Positions 31,574 through 42,929 of a stretch of DNA of 62,000 nt are shown piece after piece (the first letter of the stretch is position 1; every line of letters starts with the position of its first letter). Location of the stretch: assembly GCF_037975245.1 (NCBI RefSeq), contig NC_092580.1, positions 13,362,501 through 13,424,500 on the forward strand. The letters are read 5' to 3'. A program made the translations under genes and the position numbers. Below the pieces are notes generated by a model. The model was not told the origin of the DNA and did not search any database. It saw nothing but the letters and a program-made list of their open reading frames with translations. The DNA is from Apostichopus japonicus (taxonomy: Eukaryota; Echinodermata; Holothuroidea; Aspidochirotida; Stichopodidae).

Positions 31574-33707
31574 CAGGGGCGGGATTTGAGTTGTGAAAGT
31601 GGGGGGGCAAACCTGCCAGCAAGACTATCTAAGCGGAGCGCCACCATCGGTTGGCGCGGAGCGTACAAGAAATTTTTGGGCTTTACAAACCCTCCAGATG
31701 GCCGGAAATGGCACTTCCCGAGTGCTCTAAGCTGCATGTACCCATCCTTGAAATATGGATCTCATGTCTGCAATTGTATCTAGATAGTTAATTATCGTTT
31801 AAAAATTTGAAGAGGATTGATAGTAGAACATATGGTCAGATGGTGATGTACAACTTTTGTTATACGTCACTATCTAAGCGGAGCGCCATCATCAGTTGGC
31901 AAGGATCGTCGAAATTTTTGATGAAAGGAACCCTTAGATCGGTAAAATTAACACCCATATAGGCTTTAAATTGCATCTAAACAATTAATGAACGTGTGTA
32001 AAGTTAGGGAGGACAGATAGAAGAACTTATATGGTGATGCACAACTGAGGCTTATACGTCACTATTTAGACGGTGCACCACCATCAGTTGGCGCGGCGTG
32101 TCGAAATTTAAGCAAAAAGGAAATCCTAGATCAGCAAATATGACACCTCTGGTAACAATAAATCGCATCTCGACAGTTCTTTCCCCCTAAAATTATTAGT
32201 ATATTGTGCATTGGACCGATCAAGAATATGTTCAGCACCCACTTCGAAATTCTCCCCGCGGTCCCCACTTCTTGGAGAACTTGGCAAATATTAGGGGCTG
32301 AACATACCTTTACCCCCCACACTTTTTTATGGGGGATAAGCCCCTCAAGTCTACCGGTTCCGTCGCCACTGAAGTCGAGGCGGGGTGACTGTTTGGATTT
32401 TACAATGTGACTAGGTGTATCATGGAGCAATATATTTACGGGTCATTTCATAGTACTGGCTGAGATTTGAAAATGAAATTATTACCTGGCAGTACCAGCA
32501 TTATGTTTGAACTATTGCCATATTATCAGGCAACATAGAAATTCATAATAAATACTTGAATGTTACTTACTGTTCATGAAGGGCTAGACCACTGGGGGTG
32601 GGGTGGGGTGTGTGTCATGCAAGGGCGGCGGAACCGGGGGGCACAGGGGGCACGTGCCCCCCCCCCCACTTTTCCTCAGGTTAAAAATGTGCCCTTTTTC
32701 TACATAAAAATTGAGGTGTCTCAAGTTAGCAAGAGGCCAGGGAACCAGAATGAACACTCGGGAAGGGCCGTTTCCGGCCATCTGAGGGGTCTGTAAAACC
32801 CAAAATTTTCTTGTACGCTCCGCGCCAACCGATGGTGGCGCTCCGCTCAGATAGTCGTGCATACAACTTTGCAAATCCTGGCTACGCCCCTGACTTTTAA
32901 TGAATTTCTGTGGGTCAAACTCAAAGCTATTTCGAATGGAAAATTTTTGGTTAAGATATTAACAACAAAAAACTCTAATTCGGAAGATTCCTACATTAGC
33001 AACTAGCATGATTTCACCTCATTTTGTCTCATAAGAAAGCTTGTTCCTTGTTTCCCAATTTGCACATTGGATATTGCAGTGCTAGTATGCATATTTTCTT
33101 GGGGGGGGGGGGGGGGCGTTGATGGAGTGATGTGTATACGCAAATAAGATAATACAATAAGAGTCATAAAGGGTACTAAATATAAGGCTGCATCAGTCCA
33201 ATCGAATTTCTGCAAAGTGCCCTTTGATGTCGGTGCCCCCCCAGATTAAAAGTGCTTCCGCCGCCCTTTGTGTCATGTGTCAGTGTATTGAACTTAATTA
33301 TTGATATACCCAATATGCAATTCTGGCTTTTGTAAATCGTTTCTCTGGATTTAGTTATTCAACGCATTCAGTAGAGCAGCAACGTTGAAAATCAATTCCT
33401 GAAGCTAGCACTGTAGCACATGCCGCGGATTCATCACATGCAGAATTGAATTGCTAGTGTGTTAGCTCCAGGATTCGTGCAGGAACCTGTGCTGCGAACC
33501 ATGTGCTAGCTCCAGCTCCAGTTATTCATGCTACATGTTACGATGTTAAACACAAATTCGACTAAGATTCGAAACAAATAGGCCTATTTGATAGGGAATA
33601 ATTTCGATTAGGGTTGTGCACATTTGTCTACAAAAACGACAAAAAAAGTAAATTAAGGTTTGGGAAAAAGTGCCCCCTCTTGCCCCCCCCCCGTAATCCC
33701 GCCCATG
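31574..33707. mobile_element. hAT-type element, about 2.1 kb, with a nested insertion
   Basis: Starts CAGGGGCGGGATTTGAG and ends with the inverse of CATGGGCGGGATTACGG. The exact 8-bp duplication CATATAAA lies at 31566-31573 and 33708-33715. The 5' third contains three diverged direct repeats beginning near 31624, 31868 and 32061, each with CTATCTAAGCGGAGCGCCA or a variant. No transposase frame remains. Another element (32620-33269) is inserted in it. It interrupts the duplicated gene-upstream segment just left of the gene B promoter. Confidence 0.88.
32620..33269. mobile_element. Nested hAT-type element, 650 bp
   Basis: Ends CAAGGGCGGCGGAA and TTCCGCCGCCCTTT are near-perfect inverse complements. 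The exact 8-bp duplication GTGTCATG lies at 32612-32619 and 33270-33277. It carries the shared motif with CGCGCCAACC and GGTGGCGCT (32818-32855) and a GGCTACGCCCCTG end-like word at 32879-32891, perhaps the remnant of yet another element. It is younger than its host element because it interrupts it. Confidence 0.85.
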
Positions 33708-33856
33708 CATATAAAGGTACCATCTCTGCGTATGTAGACTATACCCATAAGACCAGATATTGATTCACGATACATACAATAAGTAACTTGTGCTGCTTGG
33801 AATTATCTTTCAGCAGAATAAAGATACAAAGCAGTAAGCTCGTGAAGTATACTTAC

Positions 33857-33909
33857 ATTATTAATTCATTCCATCCTAGGGCACATAAGTCCATACAAAC
33901 TATATATAG
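33857..33909 (-). promoter_or_regulatory. Probable core promoter and short first exon of gene B
   Basis: On the minus strand a CTATATATA box (33901-33909) is followed about 45 bases later by a conserved splice donor, TAATGTAAGT (exon end 33857). The same arrangement exists upstream of gene A at 45731-45785. With normal TATA spacing, transcription would start near 33875-33880 and give a roughly 20-base untranslated exon, spliced to the acceptor at 29309. This is inferred from conservation, not from transcripts. Confidence 0.5.
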
Positions 33910-34619
33910 TCCTCTGCAAATAATAATAATACTTTATCACAGCGACACAATTTCGAACCGGTTACTCAATCGCAGTCATTCGTTTAATAAGCGTCCAGAC
34001 TTTGATATCATTACCCGCCAACTGTTCCAGTCACTTTCTCGTAAACCAAAGCTGTCCATTGGTTCTTTAACATATTTCCTCCTTATGGTTTAAGTCAAGC
34101 ATTGCCTCGTACTTCCTTCCTCATGTCATTATACTAAATATGTTGGAGATGTATATAAGCACTATCACAGTATACTAACTATGTAGAGAGTTACATGACA
34201 TTGTTTATACATTGTGAAATAGTTTTGAGGAAATGGCCCAATTTCCCACCATTTAAGATAACCTGTTGACCCCTTGAAGCTCAGAGGGGAAAGCTGATTT
34301 CATATTTCGAGTACACGTTTAAAGCAAAACTATCCACTCTCAGAATTTGTTCTTAGTAAGTGTGTGTGTGTGGGGGGGTTGAAGTCAGATTGCCTACTGT
34401 TTATCACGTTCTTACATCGTAGCCCCGACCTCCCCCAACCCCCCCCCCCCTCACGACAGAAAACGATGACAAAATTGTACCAAAAGTATCGAAGATAAAA
34501 GGCGTGGTAGCTCGGAACAAAGGAAAAATTCTATAAAACAATTTGCACGCAACATTGCCAAATAATTATAATGTGAGTGCAATGTGCATTCACTGATGAA
34601 ATATTGCCAATTTGACCCA

Positions 34620-35560
34620 CGCACTAGAGAGGGGAAGTGGTCTGGGGGGGGGGTAGTGGGAGTGACCTGGGTAAGTGATGGTGCTTGACAGGGGTTCGGA
34701 CTGAAGTCAACCATTTGGGTCAGCAACAAAATGGCTTTTGTGCGAGAAACTATAATTCCTTAATACATAATCGTACGACTATACATTTAGCTCAACTTTT
34801 TTTTTACCATCCATATTCACTAAAGTTTTCTTAACGGCTCTACCAATATGGCCCTCTTTATACCTCTACATTACCCAAGCTTGACTTAAGGCAGATACAT
34901 TGTATTGATATGTAACTGTCCAAGAAAAACAGCGCTATTCCGCGTTTCAAGATATTTCATCTTTGAAAATATGTCAAGAGTCTTGAATGTTCCTTTAAGA
35001 CTAAAATAGAGGGCGAAAACTTTGGCTCCTTGGTGTTGGCATCAATGTTAACGTAAATCCATTATACCTCAATCGGAATCAATGCTTTCAACTTCATGTA
35101 AACGACAAACCCCCTTGGATTACATTCCACCCATTATTCTTGACAGATTTTGTACTGGGGGATTGTAAACACATTATTTATTTTAATGAATGTCACATGA
35201 AATGACCTAATGGTCTGTGTGCTAGACTAGATAGTCCAGCCACTTCAATTGATGGGTCTCATATGATTTAAAGGTTCATTTCTCAACAAGTAAAAGTGAT
35301 ATATAATTACAACGTGGACTAATATGATATCGGTCTGCAATATATCTAAATTAATTTCTTGCCTAAAGTCATCCTTTAAACATCCTAATGTCAGTCACCA
35401 AAGATTCATAGTTCTCACTTTGTAAACGAATAATTAAAAAATAATCGATTTACTTAGGCCTATTGAATAACTCCATATGATATAAAAGGGGCAGCGGATC
35501 ATGTTCTTTCACGAAGGGGAGGGGGACGAAGGGGAGGGGGAGGTGTGGAGGGTAATTAAC
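34620..35560. repeat. Segmental duplication, copy 2 (3' flank of gene A)
   Basis: Matches 24060-25110 (see that entry). The match is interrupted by small indels and poly-G differences, and then by unrelated sequence from about 35720. Homology to the gene B side resumes at about 37478, just before the gene A terminal exon. Confidence 0.85.
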
Positions 35561-36124
35561 GAGACCCTGCCTGCCCATAAGCTCGTCACGAGACAAATGA
35601 TTAAGATTATTGAAAAGAAAAATGGAAAATATTTGTTCTGTATAATGATCAGTTCATATATTCGTATAAATAAATTTGGAATCAACATCAATTTCACCGT
35701 TAAACTGGATTTCATATTTTGAAATAAATAAAATTATAACGAAAAAAAAAAGGAGTCGATTCATGTGAAGAGAATTTATTTGCAACCATTATGTTCTTGT
35801 CACGTTCACTAAACCTATCCTTCAGTAAACATCCATGTCAACAAGTAAACATTCTTCTTCTTCTGTTTCTCTTTGAGATTATCCTCATTGTAACGTATAT
35901 ACACCTAAAGTACAAATTTGATCGATTGATCCACTTCACTTCGCGTATGTCCAGTTTGAAATTATGAACTGTTACTTATGTTGTCGGAACGTATATTACG
36001 TCTGTCGTATGAAGACAAAATGAAAGCGCTGTTTTCTCATCGATTTTTTTGTTTTTTGTTGGCAGTATATGTTCAAAGTTTCATTTTGTGTAATTTCAGT
36101 TGAAATTGTGAACAACCATTTATA

Positions 36125-36935
36125 TGTTGTCTGAAATCAACTAGATGTTTTCACGCATGCATGGACAAGGCCTATCTGATGTATTTGCACTTTGTGTTGT
36201 CTAAAATCAACTAGATGTTTTCACGCATGCATGGACAAGGCCTTTCTGATGTCCTTGCACTTTGTGTTGTCTGAAATCAACTAGATGTTTTCACGCATGC
36301 ATGGACAAGGCCTATCTGATGTATTTGCACTTTGTGTTGTCTAAAATCAACTAGATGTTTTCACGCATGCATGGACAAGGTCTATATCTGATTTTCTTGC
36401 ACTTTGTGTTGTCTGAAATCAACTAGATGTTTTCACGCATGCGTGGACAAGGCCTTTCTGATGTCCTTGCACTTTGTGTTGTCTGAAATCAACTAGATGT
36501 TTTCACGCATGCGTGGACAAGGCCTATCTGATGTCCTTGCACTTTGTGTTGTCTGAAATCAACTAGATGTTTTCACGCATGCGTGGACAAGGCCTATCTG
36601 ATGTCCTTGCACTTTGTGTTGTCTGAAATCAACTAGATGTTTTCACGCATGCGTGGACAAGGCCTATCTGATGTCCTTGCACTTTGTGTTGTCTGAAATC
36701 AACTAGATGTTTTCACGCATGCGTGGACAAGGCCTATCTGACGTCCTTGCACTTTGTGTTGTCTGAAATCAACTAGATGTTTTCACGCATGCGTGGACAA
36801 GGCCTATCTGATGTCCTTGCACTTTGTGTTGTCTGAAATCAACTAGATGTTTTCACGCATGCGTGGACAAGGCCTATCTGATGTATTTGCACTTTGTGTT
36901 GTCTGAAATCAACTAGATGTTTTCACGTATGGACT
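36125..36935. repeat. 70-bp satellite array, about 11.5 copies
   Basis: Head-to-tail copies of a 70-base unit containing TCAACTAGATGTTTTCACGC and TGGACAAGGCC. Unit starts are spaced exactly 70 bases apart apart from one 2-3 base shift near 36385. The first copies have GCATGCATGG, the later ones GCATGCGTGG, so the array expanded in blocks. The last copy is truncated after TTTTCACG. It is absent from the paralogous position near gene B. Confidence 0.95.
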
Positions 36936-37118
36936 ATAGGTCCTAGCAGCTATGTATAGGACATGGTGGACTTTAGATGCTTCAGAGCTTCAAATTATAT
37001 TGAAATGTTCAAAATACTGGATATGAAATAAATTGACTAGGGTGGCCTATAGTCAAATCCGTGGCTCTATGACATCACATCCAGTAATACAAAACAAACG
37101 GTACGATGGCGTCACGGT

Positions 37119-37455
37119 GTGATTGTATGTCCATGGAGGTTCGAAACCGGTAAGGAAGGTCGCAATTCCACTGTAGGCGTTTGTCACCTGTATCGAACAA
37201 TACTAGTTCTATTTTGGTGACATATTTTGCCTTACTCTAGAGATTAAACATGATGCTAAACAACTCGAAATCATTTGTGATTCCTAAAGCCAGATCTCGA
37301 AAGAGATACTTTGAACATACTTTATGTTAATGATATGGAGGTAACGACAAAGGCAAAGGAAAATATATATAATTGAAAATCGTCATGAGTTGTTAAATCA
37401 AGAACAGTGAAAATACTTCCAGCCTCCACCGGGATCCGAACCCGGTCTTCCCGCT
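37119..37455 (-). mobile_element. Inverted copy of SINE family 1 plus associated 240-bp repeat
   Basis: 37371-37455 is the tRNA-like part and 3' body of SINE family 1 on the minus strand (B-box GGTTCGGATCCC). 37119-37365 is a 240-base sequence that matches 45101-45343 in inverse orientation. In both places the 240-base unit lies next to the SINE body, so the two travel together as a composite repeat. Confidence 0.8.
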
Positions 37456-37734
37456 ATATTGCGGATTCTATAACGTTAGGCTAGGCTATAAAAATGATAC
37501 ACTTAAAATTATATCAGAAACTGAATACGACTGTTCTAAAGGTTATACTGTCACGTATACACCTCAATCCTGCTATGCTAAGACTAATTATCAATTGTCC
37601 GATCAGTCTTTTCTTCGTGGACGTCGTTGCTGTTTTTTTTTACCGGTCCTGATAGCATTCTTAGTATCTTCTCTAACCTCCTCCTATCTTCCATGTCGGC
37701 TTGTGGTTACAGAGTTGATGTAACTGATTTCATG

Positions 37735-40700
37735 TCACGGGTTTGATGCACGATTCCAGTCTGTTGCATTAAGAAGTTTCAATTCTGGTATATTAGGTAA
37801 ACTTGAAAAGTCAGGACAACCACAACTGAAACTCCCGTGTCCTTTTATAATACAAGGAGTTCCTATTTGTATTGGTTCCACCGGTTCTGTGAAATATATG
37901 ATATAATATAAATATATAATATATATGAGAAGACGGTTACCAGAGAGTAACTGTATACGCTAATAACAAAAGACTCGATTCAATATTTCTCCAAAAGGGT
38001 GTAAACATTTCGTATCACACAAAAACATATGCATGTCAATTAAAAATATATAGGCTAATGGAGAACGAATGATCTGAGCGTTCTTTCTGTAGTCATAATT
38101 ATATTTAATAGTGATGGGAACGGGAATCCGGGGACCGGTCGAAAGAAATACTTCTCGTAAAATTCACTCGAATTATTAAATAAATAGTAATTATAAATTC
38201 GAATATTGAATTACTCGAATAACTGAAAGGGGCGGGGGGTGGAATAATATTTGGTGATATTCCTTTTCATCTCGGTGTTTTTAAGTGCAAAAGTTGGTCA
38301 AAATTTGATACTATTCCCGCCCGAGAAAGTTTTGATCAACTCGGCGTTCGTTTGCTTCTACATGTGTACTCGGTACTGTATATATCATTTCAACGCAACA
38401 AAACTTGACCTTTTGCATACTCGTTTTCTCGAAGCTAATTTTGCAGCCTTCGACGGCCACGATATTATTTAACGGTCTTATATGATATAAGATTGACTGA
38501 AGATATGAAGTCTTCTTACTTGGACATGAAAATTCTTCACAATTCCTTTCTTCAAATGCGTTTCCCTCACAATCATATCCTCCATGTTCCGGTGCCGGGT
38601 TGGTACAGTTCCTCGTTCGTGTTTGATTTCCACCTCCACATGTCACAGAACATTGCCCCCAACTACTCCAGTCAGTCCAACCTCCATCGACTACAATAAA
38701 ATCATCGTGGACGACAACTCTTTAATGCTTATTACACTCTATGACAAGATACTATAAAGGATATACCTTGGCGCGAATGAGGGGGTTGCTTTGAAACCCC
38801 TTCCAACCTGTTTCTTCCACCCACTCCACCTCACAAATATGTTAAAAGTAGTTATTGGTACAACCTTGCGAATAGACCTAACGATAGACATAGTGCAAAG
38901 CCTAAATATGCTTCAGAATGTGCCATTTTATTTCTAGGATTTTCTTTTCTTCTATGGTGGGAGGGGGGACCTCACCCTCCCCTTCATGGGAGTCGGCTTG
39001 AACAGCCTCAAAACCACAACCCCTTCTTTTTCAATCCTCGATCCACCCCCTAATAATATCACCAGTACATGCTTTATGCCATATAAAGTTTTGTTAATCT
39101 TCAATTTATTACTTGTTTATATAGCTTCTGAAAAACACAATTTTGTAAAAATGTTCTTACTTGGACATGAATCTTTTTCACAAGTCCTTTCTTCAGATGA
39201 GTTTCCCACACAATCTTCTCCTCCATGTTCCGGTGCCGGGTTGGTACAAGTCCTCGTTCGTGTTTGATTTCCACCTCCACATGTCACAGAACATTCTCCC
39301 CAATTACTCCAGTCACTCCAACCTCCATGGACTACAATACAATCATTGTGGAAGATGTAAAAACTCTTTAATGCTTAATACACTAAATGACAAGATACTA
39401 ATGGATATACCCAGGCGCGTATGAGGGGTCGGTTTGAAACCCCTCCTCGTTTTCTTCACCCCTCCAACCGGAGGGGTGAAGAAAACGTGAGGGCGTTGTG
39501 GTCAAGTGGTTAAGGCAGTGGACTTGTGACCTAAGGATAACAGGTTCGAGCCCTGGCCAGGTCATTGCGTTGTGTCCTTGGGCAAGGCGCTTTATCTCCA
39601 TTGCCTCTCTTCACCCAGGTGTATAAATAGGGACTTGCGAGGTAACTTGTTAATATAGTTGCGTGCGCCGGTTTGTGGCTGCACGCTATGGGAAGTCCCC
39701 CGAGGGACACGTGGTTGTGGTGCACTGTGTTGCCCCAGGAGAGATTGAATGAATTGTGCACACTTTGGTGTGTAGGTGTGTCAAGTTACCAATGTCCAGG
39801 GTTGTAAAGTCGTGTGAGAGGGCCTTGGCCCTGAACAAGACTGTAAACCTAAATAATAAATAAATAAACCCGTTTCTTCAACCCACTCCACCTCACAAAT
39901 ATGTTAAAAGTATAGTTATTGATACAACCTTGCGAGTAAACCTAATTATAGACCTAGTGTGTAGCCTAAATATGCTTCAGAATGTGCCATTTTCTTTCAA
40001 TGGATTTTTATTTTCTTCTATGGTGGGGGGGGGGGCACCCTCCCCAACATGGTAGTCGGCTTCAACAACATCAAGGCCATAGTCCCTTCATTTTCAAAAT
40101 CCTGGATCCACCCCCTGATACCATCACCAGTATGAGATTTTGTTAATCTTCCATTTATCACTGGTTTAGCATCTGAAAACAATGTTGTAAAATTGTCTTA
40201 CTTGGACATGAATCTTCTTCACAAGTCCTTTCTTCAGATGAGTTTCCTTCACAATCATCTCCTCCATGTTCCGGTGCCGGGTTGGTACAAGTCCTCGTTC
40301 GTGTTAGAACACCACCTCCACAAGTCACTGAACATTCTCCCCAATTACTCCAGTCACTCCAACCTCCATGGACTACAATACAATCATTGTGGACGATGTA
40401 ACAACTCTTTATAATTTATGACAAGATAGTAATAGACATTCCCAGAAGCGAATGCAGGTGATCTGAGGGACACCCACTTCCCGTTCTGTGCACTCCTCCA
40501 ACCCGTGTCTTCAACCCACTTGACCCTATAAAACGTTACAAGTATAAACCTTACGAGTATAGACCTAATTATAGACCTAGTGACATATGTATAGGCTACT
40601 ATGCGTCAGAATGTGCCATTTTACTTCTAGGATTTTTATTTTCATCTATGGGAGGGAGCGAGGGAGGGAAGGGAGGGGGGGGGTTCCACCCTCACCAACA

Positions 40701-42929
40701 TGGAGTCGGCTTCAGCAACAGTCCCTCATTCTTCAAATCCTGCGTCCAACCCCTGATACTATAACCAATAGAAACATACTTTATTCCATATATGAGGCTT
40801 TGTTAATCCATTTATTCGTTTTTTTAAGCTTCGAAACCTAATGTTGTAATGTTGTTAATTGTCTTACTTGGACATGAATCTTCTTCACAAGTCCTTTCTT
40901 CAGATGAGTTTCCCACACAATACTCTCCTCCATGTTCCGGTGCCGGGTTGGTACAATTCCTCGTTCGTGTTTGAACACCACCTCCACATGTCACAGAACA
41001 TTCTCCCCAATTTCTCCAGGCACTCCAACTTCCATTCACCGCAGGTTTGTCTAAATAATGAGGCAAAGAATTCCTTTTTTTTAACTCGCATTTCCTGTCT
41101 AGTCTACAATAATTCAGTTGTACCAATTTCTTTTTAATCTCTGCATAGGCATTTAAGATGTAGACAAGTAAAAGTCAAAAAACGGTCACCAAGGCTACAC
41201 TTTCAATAACTTTCAACTATATATACTTTTGTTCTTATAGACGTTTTTCATTTTATATCATTAATTAGTACATGTGAAAAGTTAAATAACGATCCTCCCC
41301 CCCCCCTTTCCTCGCGACTTTTGTTCTTATCGTACCTTGTTGCACATATCAGGCTATTGGGCTAAACTTGAAAATAGCTAAAGAGTGTCCTCACACTTTT
41401 TACACCAATTAAGAAACATTTTGTCGCCTAAAGAAACCTTTGACCTTCCATATATAAGTATAAAAATATGTATGTATTTATATAGGATATATATATATAT
41501 ATATATATATAGGCTATATATATAGGCTATATATATAGGCTATATATATATATACATATATATTTATATATATATATATATATATATAAATTACGTACTT
41601 TTACATTCCGTCTTATCCTTCACCGTGACGTAACGAGTCCCACCTTTCACAACTGATTTGCAACCTACTGCACACTGGTCGCATTTATGAGAAAAGAATC
41701 GGGTATTAATGTTGTTTCTGGCACAGAGTTTCGATTGTGTTTCGTTCGCACATTCTTCCCTATTGCAGATGATTTTATCATAAAGGTTCGTGACCATGGT
41801 GCTTGGAGGAACTGTAGATATAAAGAAAGTTCATGTATTATTGCGATAAAGAATAAACTTAAAGATTAGAAAACAATATGTAATTTATGTTCATCATCCC
41901 GTATCACACATTTCTTTGTAAATATGTTAGTGAGGGTGGGTGATCCTTATTCAACATCGAAAAGGGTGACTTGTATCTTTTCGAAACGAGAACTTTCCAA
42001 ATTCTTTATAAAAGTGGGGGGGGGGGGGGGGCACATGCCCCTGTGGCAACCTACACCTGTATTTCCTCCACCCTGCTCTGATTTTTCATGACCATATGTA
42101 GCAATAGATCCAAGGTGTTGCCCCCCCCCCCACACACACACACACCCCGCCCTCCGCCGTTATTATTACTACGTATGTTTATAGGTTTAAAGAAGTCTTT
42201 CAATAAGTGATATTTCAAATGAACTTCCAACTCATTTTTTCCCTCATTCTTCCGATTTCTGTCTCCATCAGATATATGACAATATATCATGATAACATAT
42301 TGAAGTATACATATTGACATTTAAATTGTCTACATTGAAATTTCAGGTTTCCCTTATATAAGTTTTACATCACAAACAAAATCTTGAATAATGACAGGCA
42401 AACAGTTAATAATTCTTAAAAAAAAACATTTGTTCCTGATAATGCAAAATAACTTTCTTTGGAAAACATAAACATGTATGTAATAGGTCAATTCTGCATT
42501 AAATATGTAAGCTATATAGAAATGAGAAAGGGAAAAAGCAGTTAGAATGAAAGCTGATTATTGTAAACCTTAAATAGAATATCAATCAATTCATCGACTC
42601 AATCACTTACATGTTGATGAAGGATCGAATGCTTCTTCCAGCCATTTTAAAGCCTTCAGACATCCTTGTACGCTAGGATGGAAATGAATTTTCAAATGGG
42701 TCTCGGATGCATCAAAATGATCACAAATTCTTACGTTTGTAATCATCGCCAGGAAACCATCCTGTTCAGGATAACTTGATGGAGGTTTATTGCAAACAGC
42801 GGTTTGACCCGATTTGTCACCACTTGTTGAACCACTATTGCTGTCATCCCTTCTGGTTCTGCCGATAATTCGTGCATCACATAACACTATTAACAACCAA
42901 ATCAGTACTAATCGCTTGCAAACATGCAT
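37735..42929 (-). CDS. Gene A: secreted protein with four TSP1 domains
   Basis: Exons: 42929-42611 (signal peptide and N-terminal domain), 41811-41599 (Cys-rich), 41050-40868, 40372-40202, 39331-39161 and 38690-38520 (TSP1 1-4), 37886-37735 (terminal, with stop). Lengths 319, 213, 183, 171, 171, 171 and 152 total 1380 bases, exactly 459 codons plus stop, with phase 1 at every junction. Residues 1-22 form the signal peptide and an R-T-R-R site follows. All four TSP1 repeats have the Trp ladder, CSVTCGGG and six cysteines, plus N-x-S/T sequons (NQT in two repeats, NCT, NSS). The terminal exon has [15 protein letters not shown] and [11 protein letters not shown]1 proteins usually act in the extracellular matrix, cell adhesion or innate defence; which applies here cannot be told. 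TSP1 exons and their introns form near-identical units of about 660 bp, a sign of recent amplification. Confidence 0.82.
39489..39869 (+). mobile_element. tRNA-derived SINE (family 2) inside a gene A intron
   Basis: It has a tRNA-like head (GTGGTCAAGTGGTTAAGGC, B-box GGTTCGAGCCC), the TTGCGTTGTGTCCTTGGGCA core and a (AAATAAAT)-type tail. The host intron (between TSP1 exons 2 and 3) is 870 bases against 470-495 for its paralogues, and the difference equals the SINE. The insertion therefore came after the exon-intron unit was amplified. The flanks CCTCCAACC and CCCGTTTCTTC rejoin to the sequence of the other introns. Confidence 0.88.
41487..41588. repeat. (TA)n tract with GGCTATA interruptions
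   Basis: TA repeats broken by TAGGCTATA words. It ends about 11 bases from the donor of the gene A Cys-rich exon, in the same place as the tract next to the gene C exon. Confidence 0.9.

Larger units (their letters stand above)
29310..37734. other. Region between genes B and A, filled with insertions
   Basis: Contains, in order: a retrotransposon integrase relic, a small hAT element, a 2.1-kb hAT element with another nested in it, the probable promoter/first exon of gene B, the second copy of the segmental duplication, a 70-bp satellite array, and a SINE with an associated dispersed repeat. Nothing else coding could be supported. Confidence 0.65.

Noticed and set aside
36125-36935. Possible CRISPR-like array because of regular 70-base spacing
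   Set aside because: The whole unit is conserved with no unique spacers, and the sequence is from an animal. It is a satellite.
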